Assembly (NCBI GenBank): GCA_040954595.2
Contig: JBECUI020000028.1
Coordinates: 1-64,000 of the forward strand
Direction: 5' to 3'
DNA: 64,000 bases
Source of the DNA: Balanoglossus misakiensis
Lineage: Eukaryota; Hemichordata
The translations under genes were made by a program, and so were the position numbers. The notes beneath the pieces are model-generated. The model did not search any database. It was not told the DNA's origin and worked only from the letters and a program-made list of their open reading frames with translations. Positions 1 through 12,500 of the stretch are shown here, one piece after another. Numbering within the stretch: the stretch's first letter is position 1; each line of letters opens with the position of its first letter.

Positions 1-1
1 A

Positions 2-3000
2 TCAGTCCCTTTCAAAAGGGTTGGGGAGTGGTGAGAGGTAAATTGACTCACCCATTCCAAGAACTACACATTTACGTCTCAAAAACGATGGTCGCACAGC
101 AATTCTTTCATGTGAAATCTCACGCAGTGGTTTTACATGTGTACACTGTATGCCAATTTCATTGTCAACAAACATTGACCTCCCACTTAAACACCTACTG
201 GCTATCAGGAATGATCTTTCATTACAGTGACAATCACCTTGGCATATGCAACCTGGCCTAAGAATTACAAGGTTTCTTATTACATACAATTGCTCATCTT
301 GTCCCTGAAAATAATGGTTCGTTCTCTTTGCTGCCCTAGTGTAGCTACTTGTTGTGAACACAGCACCTGATATAGTGAATCTCTTGTAATATTTGGCATT
401 CACATTCAAGATAGGGTGGCCCACAGCCTCCTCTACAGCTAACCTGTCTGTCAATCTTATATCTGTTTGTCAGCAGCTCCCATGGCCACAACCCCTGAGC
501 AGCTATGAAAGTCCCTCTTTAAATGCACAATTCCTCTAGACAATTTGTCAAATAGTGGCCTCAGATCACTATCCTGCGGTATAATTGTGGATCTTCTTGA
601 TAAATCTCTCCACAGACAGAATGTGTTTGAAATCTGTGAAGGCACACTTTGAGTACCCTGAAATAGCTTCATGATTACACCATTGTGACTTTCAAACACA
701 AAGGAAGATGTAGCCCAGAGAGGTGCCCATTCCCTAACACTACTAGACAAATGCAGTAGAATGTGCATATTAAATGACATCACTTCTTTCCCATAAAGGC
801 ATTCAGTTTGAGTCACAAACTTTCTGATTGCCTGCTCTGCCAGATCAACAGAGCGGGCTGTTACTTTTTCCTGAAGTAACGTGTGGATTCCAAAAACCAG
901 CAAAAACCAATGGTTCAGAAAAACTGCAGGTAACACACCTCTCAGAACAATTAAAGAATAGAAAAGGAGAAATGCCCTCCACTCCGAACCTTTCCAATAC
1001 TTTCTGTAATCTAACGATCGTGGTGTCCTGGTTATTTCATTTGGAGGAAACTGCTGCACCAAACGGGAATTAATTACACGTTGTTTAGCAGGGGCTAAGT
1101 ACCAGGGTTTCTGCTTGTTTTCACTGTCAAGCCAAAGTGAGGTGATTTGCCTGACAACCCCTAATAAAACACAATGCAAATAATCAGGAACAAACCCTTT
1201 CACAATGTCGAAATTGGGAAGCAACATACACACACTGGGTCCCTTCACACCCAATATTGGTCGGTCTCTTTCAACCGCCTGCCTACAACAATCCTCATAC
1301 TGATCGTTATTCCTCAACTCAGGATGAGGAAGATCCTGTACACTATATACACGTGCATGACCATTGCCCTTTGCTATGTATTCCCCTGGGTGCAGGCACC
1401 AGTCACATCCATACTGCCCATTATACTGTTTGCAATTGCGCATCAAAGGCCTGGCAGCTGAATAAGAAGAACACAATAACACATGGACACATGTTGTGAT
1501 TATCTCACCAGAACTTTGATTTCTCCAGGTAAAACCATCATTACCCAATTTCACACATTCTTCAACAAATGGTGCCAAAAAACAATCCATCTGTGGTTTG
1601 GATTGACCAAACCATAGGCCAGGCATGAGAATATTTTGTTTTTGACATTTTGGAGTCAGTTCTGTCACTACACACTGAATGGGCCATATTGAGAAACCAG
1701 AGGACTTAAAGGCAGGGACCCCATCACAATTCCAGAGAAGGGTTAAGTCATTATCTCTTATGATACCATTTTCAAGGAGATCTTGATAAATGGAGCCATC
1801 CAATAAAGTTGAAACTGACAATTCACTATTAATATTCTGATTTTCTAATAAATCTACAAGTTGGTCCTTGATTGGCATTACAATGAAAAAATTGTTATTT
1901 GCTACAGATATTTGCTCACTGAAAGGCTCATTACAGCTACCACAAGTGGTGTCAGTTTGAATTTCGCCCTCGGCACCAAGATATGCCATACAACTACAGC
2001 AATAGAAGTGCTTCTTACACGACACAGCTGTCTCAGCAAAACAGTTCTTAAAAAAGTATGGTGTTGCTGGTACAGTTTCTGGTGCTATCAGGTTAATGAC
2101 GTGCAACAAGTCTTTGAGAGCATCTTTCGTAAGTCGGTGTCCGAGGACAAAAGCCTGGAGAAGTAGACAAAGCTGTTCTGTTGTGACATTCATCTCTCCA
2201 GTTCCTTCTTCAGCTCCCTGAGAATTAGAAAAATAGTAGTACATTTAGAAAAATAGGACAACCAGAAATAACATGAACAATGCAATGGTCACACTCACAG
2301 GACTGACACATTTAATTGTGATTTGACATTTGTGAAAACAGGCTCTGATCTCTTATGCATTGATCACCAGATTTTGAAAACAGGGGTCATGCTCTAAATA
2401 ATAGGCCTCCTTGAGAATTAAAATAAATGCATTCACAACCATAGAGACACTAGCTTTCATACTTGTATTTTATAATAACGATGTGTATTAAGTTGAATTA
2501 ACATATAAAACAGATTGATTAGTGGAATACTAAACGATGTTGTAATAGCTAAACAAATAAACAATTTTTAAATTTCCGATGATCAAAAGTTGGTCACATT
2601 GCTAAAAGAATAGAGACATTTTGGTGTGTATCACTGTCATGTTTCTGTCAAGGAATCAATGTGTATATTGCACCATGTCCACTTTTTCAAGTTGTAAATG
2701 CACACCCTTCAGTAAGTACACTTACTTTGAAAGTAAATCATCAAAATAATGTAAAAAGTCATAGATCATAAGTGATTAAGGTAAGTTACCGCACAAAATT
2801 CAAATTGGCAACCATAAAATTTTTAAAGTCAAAAGCAGAACCTACCAATTCATCACCACTTTCTCCTGTGCCCGTCCCATTAGTGTTTTCGTTTGATATG
2901 CGTGTGTGTATAATTTCTTCACTTTCTTCAATCTCTCCACTTCCGTCACTCAGTAAGTTGACATGTGACGTTTCCTGAGCTGGTACTTGGTCATCTATGA

Positions 3001-3896
3001 TGAATGATGTCTGATCATCTGATGTTTCGTCGGCTGATAAATAGTCATCTGTGTCTGGTTCTGTAGTGCTGTATTCATCAATGTCTGTATCTCTGTGAGA
3101 GAAAGTTAGTCCACTTCGATAACTGTCATGAGAGGCGTTACCATCATATAAATATTCATCATTGCCACTTTCAGATTGGTAGTCACTATTTACAGAACAA
3201 CTGTCAGTGTCGATGGCGATATCATCAGTCTGAAAGATATGAATAGAATGTGGTTAAGATATGTATTTCAGTATAGCGGGACTACATAATGCATATTACA
3301 TCATTTGATTCTAAATCTCAGAGGAAAGTGCTAATGCTTTAATAGTTCTTATAAAGAAAAGTAGGCTGGTGTCAGTAATGACCTGTTTTTTTTTGTTTTT
3401 TTCCCTCAATATTCGTAGTACTAAATTATTTTTCAATTAAAAAAATACTGCAGCGGCATAAATGCTGCTATATTTAGACAAAGAGTTGGAGATGTACAAG
3501 CTAGCCTTTTGGACTTTAATAAAACCAAAAAGAACAGAAATAAAATGCATACACTACCTATGACACCCTATAATTATAACAATCACCGAGAAATGACAGA
3601 CAATGCCAGTTTTCGCCCGGCGCTTGCTGCAGTTCCGTAGCCAGCAACTTTCCTCGATGTGTGTGTTACGGAAGGGGCACCTTTCTGTAACACACACACA
3701 TCGAGGAATGTTGCAGGCTACGGAACTGCAGCTGCAGCAAGCGCGGCGCATACTTCAGGCCGTGGTAAAAAAGAGCTACACTTACCTCTAAACCATGTTT
3801 ATCGCGAATTCGCCATCTAAACAAGGTTCTCTTTGGAATACTGACTTCGGTATCATTTAGGTAACGCTTGTATGGACGGCGCACGACCCTCGACAT
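2..3896 (-). CDS. tnp2-like transposase-derived protein, 3 exons, one frameshift
   Basis: Exon 1 is 3896-3786 (37 codons, start MSRVVRRPYK), exon 2 is 3229-2846 (128 codons, strongly acidic, Ser/Thr/Asp-rich), exon 3 runs from 2217 to about 2. All three join in phase 0 with good GT/AG sites. Exon 3 carries a Cys-rich finger (HFYCCSC...CGSC), the tnp2-type core with PDYLHCVLLGV, and a downstream block NMHILLHL...PLWATSSFVFE...NGVIMKLFQGT that is typical of tnp2/CACTA-related proteins in animals. The frame stops at 457-459, but a second frame continues at once (RLTDRLAVEEAVGHP) to a stop at 2-4, giving about 150 more residues. This is best read as a one-base indel or sequence error near 460-470. 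The family descends from En/Spm-like transposases. I see no flanking inverted repeats, so this could be a domesticated gene or an old copy. Family assignment is fairly sure; activity is unknown. Confidence 0.75.
3619..3748. repeat. Long inverted repeat (hairpin) inside intron 1 of the tnp2-like gene
   Basis: Arms of about 54-65 bp (about 3619-3672 and 3684-3748) are near-perfect reverse complements around a roughly 11-nt loop. The left arm contains GCTGCAGTTCCGTAG and the right CTACGGAACTGCAGC. It would fold into a strong hairpin in the pre-mRNA. It may be a small fold-back MITE; no target duplication was recognised. Confidence 0.85.
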
Positions 3897-4335
3897 GTCT
3901 CTTCCGCGACGAACAGCGATCTGATGATCTAGTGAATCAGCTGTGCAAGCGTCGGTGACTGCGGTGCATGCTGGGTGATAGATATGGCATCATCTCAAGT
4001 ACAAATTTTAACGTTCCGATCGATCTGTGGTACTACTTTAAGGTGAATTTTGGCGTTTCAAAATAAAGTGAATGATATCTTAACGTGTTTTTTTTTCAAA
4101 TAACATCTCAGCTCTAAGAAATGCTGTATTTTAAAATCACATGACCTACTGCATGACCTTTGACTCTTCTCATAAACGCCCGCATTTCTTACCCAGCATG
4201 CATCGAGGTAAATAAATAGTCGGCGAACTCCTGACCTTTTACAGCTGATTCAGTAACCACCGAAGACACACTACGCGTCACTCGCTACCAGCTCCGCTTA
4301 AGATTTCGCTATTTACGAACGTCGATCTAGTCACC
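3897..4335. promoter_or_regulatory. Shared bidirectional promoter region of the tnp2-like and BEN-domain genes
   Basis: The two start codons (3896 on minus, 4336 on plus) are 440 bp apart and diverge. The interval holds GCATGCTGGG at 3966-3975 and its inverse CCCAGCATGC at 4192-4201. Both resemble the core of the ZNF143/THAP11 promoter motif. No TATA box is obvious. The promoter role is inferred from geometry and these motifs. Confidence 0.45.
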
Positions 4336-7300
4336 ATGAAGTACGCTTTATTTGATTTTTACGAAGAAAAGAGTGTTGAAGTTGGTGAGACGAATTGGAT
4401 AGAAGATCTCGATGAAGACGACGTTATGAGTTTTGACTTCAACGAAGATTGTGCTGTCCAGTGGCCATCAAAGAAGGCAGGAAGAGATCCGGCGAGATAT
4501 GTAGCAAGAGTTATCAAGTTTAGCGGTAAGAATTGTTTGGATTTTTTCAAAACTCAAAAAAAACGTGTCAGGTAGAAACATTTCCCAATGTTGAAGACGT
4601 TCATTGTAGAAAGTTACCTTTATCTCGATCCCAGGGTCTTGGGCTCCCTTGAACCAAACACAGCTTGTTAACTTCCTGTTCATTGTTATACTATTTGCAT
4701 AACAAAACGAGTTGCCAGGAAAGCCAGCAACCCCTTTGTTTTACTTTGTGACACAATTTTTTTACGTGGTTTGTGTTGTGCATTTTTGATCGTCAGCAAA
4801 AGTTTCTCATTCAGTTGTGTGTGTGTGTGTTTTTCACAACCAGGTCATAATGTTTATCTTTACAGATGACAGGCAGGAGCTGTTGCGACTAGCCAACGTC
4901 TATGTCAAAAAACGGGTGAACACAAACATTAAGACTCCAGAATATGGACGGGGGAAACGTGAAAAGGCACCAAAGAGAATCTACACCGACAGCGAAGATG
5001 ATGAAGATGATTATGTACCGGTAAGTTGATATTTAACTACCATGTGGCTGATGCAGAATTCAATATGATTTATCTAGGTACAGATGATATTAATTTCTCG
5101 TTGTCAATATAAACACCCATTTTCAAAACTCCATGCCAAGTGTTCAGAAGTATCTCACAATAATCATTTCATTTCTTTTTCAGGAAAAAAATAACTTGAA
5201 TAAAAAAAAGAAGATCAGCCAAAAGAATTCGTCTTTAAATTTGCTGAGAAAGTTAGAAAGCAAGAAGACATCTGAAGTTCGTAAAAAAATGGAGGAGGAT
5301 GTCCAGTCACTTAAGTCTGTAAGTACTGGCAATGTCATACGCTACAATTTCTGCCCCTGAAGCATATACTTTTACTTCCAAACTTGCACAAAAGCTAAAA
5401 TAATGCTGACGTATAAGAGAGTGTTGTGAGCTTGTGTGGCTTAATTATGAAACAGGGATTGCACTAGTGTTTGCTCAGAATGAGTCCCTGTCACATGAAA
5501 TTAAAGACAGGAAATTAAAATTTTTGTATTTATGTGAGAGATGGGACCCCTCTGTGTAAAAAGTAAGAGTCCCCCTGAAAAGTTCGGGAAGCAAAATATG
5601 GGGTTAACGCAACCCCTGCAAAATGTATCTTTAAAATGTGAGCAAAGTTATGCAATTATTGAAACTAATAATATTTCCATCAAAAAGTGACTGCAGTTCA
5701 GTGCTGTTGATGGGTAAATATCACAAGCATGTTGAAATCCATGTATGAACTGTGTTGTTATTGTTGACAACTGTGATTTTTAGTCTATTTCATTAATGTT
5801 CCTCTGCATTCTAGAGTTCATTCCGTGCTTCAACACCAGTGTCCAGTGGCTCAGAAGGCTATGATGAGGACAAGCTACACCAAGAAATAAGGGAATTGAA
5901 GGAGGAAAATGCTGCACTATGCTATTCTCTTCGAGTGTTAAAAGGTAAAAGAATATTGATACACGCATTGAATAAAGTCAGTGGATTGTTTTAGTTCTTG
6001 TATATTTTTAATGCAATGAGTAGGTTTTAGCTGAATCAAATTATTTTGTCAGTGTTTTTTTTTGTTTTATTTTTAGAAATATCAAAAGTCAACAGCCAAA
6101 ATATGCCACAGAATGATTGTTTTTGAAAATACTCATGAATATCACAAAAGAACATCATTTTCGGCATTTTTTTGACGAGAAATTGAAGTATCAAGGACTC
6201 CATATATGTTTTGAAATACAAAGTAAAATGTTACCATAATTAATTTATAAATGAAAAACATTTAATTTATTCACTTGTACATGATGACTAAGCTGGGCAA
6301 GCTGTAACTTACCTTTTTCAGCACCAATGAAAGCCTTCATTTGTGACCAGCTTTCTCAAACTATGTGTTTTGTAGTTACTTGACAATAGTTTGATAATGC
6401 TGGTCAGTATGTAAACATCTCAGTTCACCACAATTAAAATAATTTTGTTTATGGATGATGGTCCACTGTCTTATTGGTTAACAATATTTTTTTGCCAGGA
6501 TTGTCTCTTTTTTATTCCTTTTCCTATGAACTATTGGAGTTAAATCAATGAACATATGTCCTATACCTCTATTTTCTAATCTTTTTAAATGGTATAGAGT
6601 TACCTGGCCTGCTTGGACAAATTGCTGATGTAAAAAGAACATTTGGTGTAAAGACTGGTGCACCTGCAGTCTCAAAGACAAATAACTCCAGTGGAACACA
6701 TGATGCCCCATTGAACAGTGAAGAGGTAACTGTTGACATCTATTTCAATTTATCATGAATGTGTGATTTCAGGAATCTGCATAGACATAGTCATAGTCAT
6801 TCAAATAATACTTCTGCTTCTTAGGTTCAACCATATGGCCTAAGTAAGAAAATTCTTTGTTCTGCATGTGTATGTTTTGCGAGATTTCATGAAAAAAACT
6901 TTTCTGCCTGCAAATTTTTGTATACATGCTTTGGGAAATGTGATTGAAACACCTGCATGCTTGCAGAATGTCACATTTGAGTGCAACTTAACAGGGTGAA
7001 AAATTAGTTTCTGCTGAGATTCTTGATAAGGTGCTTGTATTACATGGAAACTATCGAGTAAATATTAAATTTACCTGTTAAAAATTTCTGTGTTTCTGAA
7101 CTTGTGCACTTACCTATCAAAATCTGAGTGGATGCAAAACAAAGAATTTAATTATTTTGGTCATAAAGTTTTTGTTTATTTATCTGCAGACCTGATGATT
7201 GCAACTCTGTTTAGAACAGATCATGGCTCTGCAACTTTACTTCCATGGAAAATGTGGTTGTATTGTTAGAGCTGTTGATTTCATAGAAAATAGAAAGTAT

Positions 7301-8163
7301 TGTAAGAACTCTGTGATAGAGTTTTTACTGTATTTTCTATTTTATCAGGTTTTCTATGACAGAAATCATATTTATTTTGTGTCTGCCTCTAGTGTTACCA
7401 ATTATTTTGGTCTTTTTCAGATTTTGGTCAATGATGAGATGATAGTAACTGCCAAGCAGCTGAACCGCGTTGACAAATCAACAGCGAAGAAAATGACGTA
7501 TGATTTGATGGCAGTGGTGTTTGATAGGGAAACACTCAGGACTCATTCGTATAGTGGCAGAGTGTGCAACTCAGTCAAGGGTTCTTTACCCAAACCAGCG
7601 CTGGATGCCGACAAAATAAGAGCCATTAAAGGTATGTAGGTATTAAGTTACTTATCATCTCCAATTATTAATTTGCTATTTTAGGTCATAGGAATACACA
7701 AAGATATATTGGCATTTTGTATATTTGGAGTGATCAGTGATGTATACCTCTTTAACATAGTGTAACCTGCTGTAGATAGGGTGCAAATTTTGCAGTGCTT
7801 TTGCAAAATCTGCTTTGGTCTGCTAATGGAGACCTGTATGTGGAATGAGATAGGCCATCTTTAAAAAGTTGTAAAAGCGTTTAAGGGACTGCAAATCAAA
7901 TATACCATTCTCTCTACCGTAACCGTGATATATTTTCATTTAGTTTGTTCTTTGTTTCTGGCGGTTAGGTTTTAGAAAAAAAAATATAGTATGGCAAACA
8001 AAGACATCTCTAAGGTTTGAGCTTTGGTTCAGTACAATTTCATTCAGCAATTATTTTTCTCTGTTTCCCCACAGATATTGTATGCAGCAAGTTTGACTGC
8101 AAGGTTGCTGAGGTGGAGCAGTACATTAAAATGAAAATTTACTCCGAAGCAAAACACAAGTAG
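4336..8163 (+). CDS. BEN-domain protein (BEND5-like architecture), 7 exons, 345 aa
   Basis: Exons are 4336-4525, 4866-5020, 5184-5318, 5815-5944, 6598-6725, 7421-7631 and 8075-8163. All junctions are GT..AG and the phases close exactly to a stop at 8161-8163. The N-terminus (MKYALFDFYEE) and the following acidic/basic segments resemble the N-terminal part of BEND5. Residues about 116-200 are Lys/Glu-rich and likely coiled coil (KLHQEIRELKEENAALC). Residues about 247-340 form the BEN domain (LMAVVFDRETLRTHS, PKPALDADKIRAIK, then a final helix). BEN domains bind DNA and act in transcriptional repression or chromatin organisation, so a nuclear role is expected. No frameshifts or internal stops are seen. 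The first in-frame ATG is used, downstream of the shared promoter. This is the most normal host-like gene in the window. Confidence 0.88.
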
Positions 8164-8251
8164 TGTGGTTAACTGTTTCATTTATGTGTTTTGCTTATCT
8201 TTATTTATTTAAACTCTATTTTTCATGTCACCTTTTTTATTGATTTATTGC

Positions 8252-8257
8252 AATAAA
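8252..8257 (+). terminator. Poly(A) signal of the BEN-domain gene
   Basis: AATAAA lies 89 nt after the stop codon, with a T-rich stretch downstream, as expected for 3' end formation of the preceding gene. Confidence 0.7.
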
Positions 8258-8477
8258 ATGTTAAGTTTTAATTTGATGAGTATGTTGGTTTTTTCTCAAA
8301 TATTTCACTGAAAGCCAGCAGAAAACTAATTTGACTGAGGCAACACTGTATTTAGCACATTTATGTGTTAATATTAAACAACAGACTGAAAGAATATGCT
8401 GAGTATTCAGTGAAGTATTTTTTTTTATAAATATCAATCTTTTTGCCCCAATCCCACCCCTCTATCTTTGGTAACCA

Positions 8478-9345
8478 GATAATACAGGATCAATACACAT
8501 CTATAACTCTTCTATAGAAGTTCAATAGAAAATCAATTGAAATCTATATCTCTTCTATAGAAAATCAATACACATCTATAACTCTTTTATAGAAGTTCAA
8601 TAGAAAATCAATTGAAATCTATATCTCTTCTATAGAAAATCAATAGCATATCAATGGAAATCTAGATCTCTTCTATAGAAAATCAATACACATCGATAAC
8701 TCTTCTATAGAAAATCAATAGAATATCAATTGAAATCTATATCTCTTCTATAGAAAATCAATACACATCGATAACTCTTCTATAGAAAATCAATAGAATA
8801 TCAATTGAAATGTATATCTCTTCTATAGAAAATCAATACACATCTATAACGCTTTTATAGAAGTTCAATAGAAAATCAATTGAAATCTAGATCTATTCTA
8901 TAGAAAATCAATACACATCGATAACTCTTCTATAGAAAATCAATAGAATATCAATTGAAATCTATATCTCTTCTATAGAAAATCAATACACATCCATAAC
9001 TCTTCTATAGAAAATCAATAGAATATCAATTGAAATCTATATCTCTTCTATAGAAAATCAATACACATCGATAACTCTTCTATAGAAAATCAATAGAATA
9101 TCAATTGAAATCTATATCTCTTCTATAGAAAATCAATACACATCTATAACTCTTCTATAGAAGTTCAATAGAAAATCAATTGAAATCTATATCTCTTCTA
9201 TAGAAGTTTAATTGAAAAGTGGCCAAAAGTCCATAGAAGTCAATAGAATTTCCATAGAAATTCCATTGAGTTTCCATGGAATATCCATTGATTCTTAATA
9301 GAAATTTTTATTGAAAAGCAATAGAAGTTCTATAGAACTTTTTCG
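8478..9345. repeat. AT-rich tandem satellite, about 75-bp unit, about 10 copies, degenerate right edge
   Basis: The unit reads roughly as two related halves of 32 and 43 bp, each ending TCTTCTATAGAAAATCAAT. Copies differ by a few substitutions, and some halves carry GAAGTTCAATAG instead. Order decays after about 9215 into scattered CCATAGAA/CAATAGAA words to 9345. No gene is seen in it. Confidence 0.85.
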
Positions 9346-9505
9346 TAAGGGAATCAATCAAAGTGTATTATAAAACCAGATTCCAAGAAAATACAGCTGT
9401 TCAAAGGGGCTTAGGCTTTTTTCATCTTCCCTTGTCAGGTTGATATGACTATTGTTAGTATGCAGTGTTGTATGAAATGTTTTACATCGCTTACTTACCT
9501 CACCC

Positions 9506-12500
9506 AACATGGCAGCCAATTGTTCTACAGTAAATCCACTGTAATTAATACTACCTTGACTTGGCAAAGGATATGGAGGAGAGTTCAGATCAATATACAA
9601 TGTTTCTATATTGGTGCGCTGTATACAAAGAGAAGATAAAACAATATTTTGTTATTGGCAGTATTGTCAGTCAGTGTTTTTTTTAACCCTTCCACCCCAA
9701 TTTCCTCTTCAGTGCTCCAACCTTAACATAGAAAACAATGCAGTTGGACTGAACCATTGTGGTGATCAGGGTAATGTAACCAGGGTTCCCCAGTCATTTT
9801 GTTAACATTCCTTATGGTACCATAAATGCAGTCATATTAATGGTAAGACAGGTGTTACATGGGGTTTCAAAATCACTTATTGCTCCACCCCCCCCCCCCA
9901 ACAATAGCCAAAATACTGTCAGTGTTATCCAAATTCTTATTTCACACCTGTTACAACTAACAAGGTATCTGTCACAGTCATTTTATGCTCTTTTAGTATC
10001 CAGGATCTATTGTCGATGATATAATCATCTCTGATCAGACTAGATTGCATGTATAGCTCAACAGAATAATATTGAAGGTCAGAATGCTTTTGATGAGGAA
10101 ACAAAACACCAACTGCGAGATTATATCTTCTTCAGAAAATACCATCATTTTTATGTTAGTCAAGATACTTTGCAACTGGTGTATTGTTCTCTCATCAAAA
10201 GCATTCTGACCTTCAATATTACTGTAAAACGGATTATTTTCGTGACAGGAAATGTTCGCGATATTAAAAGAGGCAACTGTTATGCGAGGATTAATTTTCA
10301 TGTTCTTGTATTTCATTGCATCTTTATCTCCGAAAAACATTTTACGCAACTTTTTCTTTTCACATTTTGTTGGCTCTCGCCTATTTCGCAAAAATTAATT
10401 GCTTGCGAAAATAACCCGTTTTACACACAGGTGCAAGCTTTCTCTTATTGTGAGTATGGCAGAGAAAGTTTTGGCTGCTGTCAAAATTTTCTGACAAAGA
10501 CATCCAGAAGGATTATGAAACTGAAAATGTTGATAATACAGTGAAACCTGTCAATTAATACAGACATCTCTCTAATCAGGACACCTCTCTATTAAGGAAA
10601 GATTGTTCAAGACAAGAGTAATGGTTTGAATAGAATATTACATGCACATTTCTGTTAAAGGGACAAAGTCTCTCTCTCGCTGCCCTTTTTAGGTCCCATT
10701 GGTATAGGCCTATATACCATGGGACCTTATGGGATTGGTTGCGTCTGTATGTATGTATGTATGGATGGATGTATGGATGTATGTCCGTCCACATCAAAAA
10801 CTTGAAAACCACTGTGTGTATCACCTTGATATTTGGTGTGCACATGCAGGCTGGGCTGTAGATGGGAGTTTGTTCAAATGAAGTTGTCGTTGCCAAAAAT
10901 ATGCAAATTAGCTGGAAAAATGTGAACTTAGTCAAAACTCAGTAACTCAAGAACTACTGGTCAGATTGCTTTGCGAAGTGGTGTGTATTTACTTTATTGA
11001 GTTGTTTATATACACAGGAAATTCCTGAATGATTACATAACTGGCTAAGTTTTAAAGAGGCCAGCTGTTCTATTTAGTGTGTGTGTCTGTCAGTATATCG
11101 CCATTTACTCCGGTGTAGACTTTTTCTTTTGTATTCCCTCAATGGGACCACTGTGTCCTTGACGCGATTTTTTCCATTATGTTTGATACAAGAGACATTT
11201 TATATTAATGTACATGTGTATATGTAGTTAATGAACGTTCAACCATACACAATTTCCATCCCACTTGAATGATATGAGCATAAAAACTCGCATAAAATGA
11301 ATAAATGATAGAGACCGATTATTGGCGTGTGTTTTTTATCACTCTGGTGGCTACAAGCAGGGTTGAAGTTGTGTGTGGTGAAACATTGATTCACTATATA
11401 TCCACATGTAGAATAACAGAAATGGTGCCCTGTAACAAACCTAATTCATGGAAAAGGGGCAGCGAGGGAGAGAATTTGTCCCTTTAAGGACACCTCTCTA
11501 TTAAGGACACATTTTGTGGTCCCAGAGGTGTCCTTCCTAGGCAGGTTTCAATGTACTTCACATCTCAGTTGTACTCCACTGTCTGTATGGAATCATTTCC
11601 TGGTTGACATGGTGAACTTTACAAAAACAGATAAACCACCAAAAAAAGTCAGGGCCATATGTAGAGAATGATCTTGAAACTCAGAATTTTACCATAATTA
11701 CCTTGAATATCGTAAACTCTTCATATCGTCAAATAACTGCAATGCAGTACTCAGACCTTCAGAAATCATACCATATTTCTCACCTGCTCCTGACAACAAT
11801 CTGAAATACAACAACAATCATTTAACAAAAGGTATATGTAAACAATGTCTACTCTGATTGTAGACAGATTTGATTAAACATTTTATGAAACATTTAAAGG
11901 TAGGAACCTCTAATAAAAGCAAGTGAGTCAAAAGTCAAAAAGAGCGACTTTTTCCCTTTAACCCTTTCACCCCAAGTTCCTTCTATACAGGTCAAACCTT
12001 TTCATAGAAAACAATGGGTTTTGACCGAACCTTGGTTGTGAAAGGGTTAATGGGCTTCCATAATTAGTGTTCTTTAAAATTAGAGGGTGGTACTTAGGGG
12101 TTATTACACTAAATTTGGTGAGAACAATAGAAAGTGGCAAATTCAGGCTCTGCATGTATGATACTAATGACAATTAGCCTTCTGCTTTAGAATCATCACC
12201 ATTAAGCTATATTGATTGTATCCGCATCAGTTTATCATCTTTTGCTAATGCATAACACGACTGTTGTGTACTCTTTGAATGGAGGCTGATTAAATCGGTG
12301 TGACACCCATTTAAAATAACACTAAATAACACAAAACTACAATGTGTGCGCGCAAATATTTTGTCACAGTTGCGTGACATGCGCACACAAAAAATCCATT
12401 GAAAGATAACAGCGGGCGAGGCTATCTGGGGCGCCTTGTCAAGGTTGGCCGGTCAGGCGCCCTGTACACATGTACGCGTACGCGCGCTTGTATGCTGTAG

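Larger units (their letters stand above)
10539..11553. mobile_element. MITE with CAGTGAAACCTG ends, split by nested insertions
   Basis: The outer ends are CAGTGAAACCTGTC (10539-10552) and GGCAGGTTTCAATG (11540-11553), both flanked by TA, as in Tc1/mariner-type insertions. The interior is interrupted at about 10655 by another element. The phrase GGACACCTCTCTATTAAGGA occurs on both sides of the interruption. A relative lies at 15503-15679 and a fragment at about 54164-54206. Confidence 0.6.
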
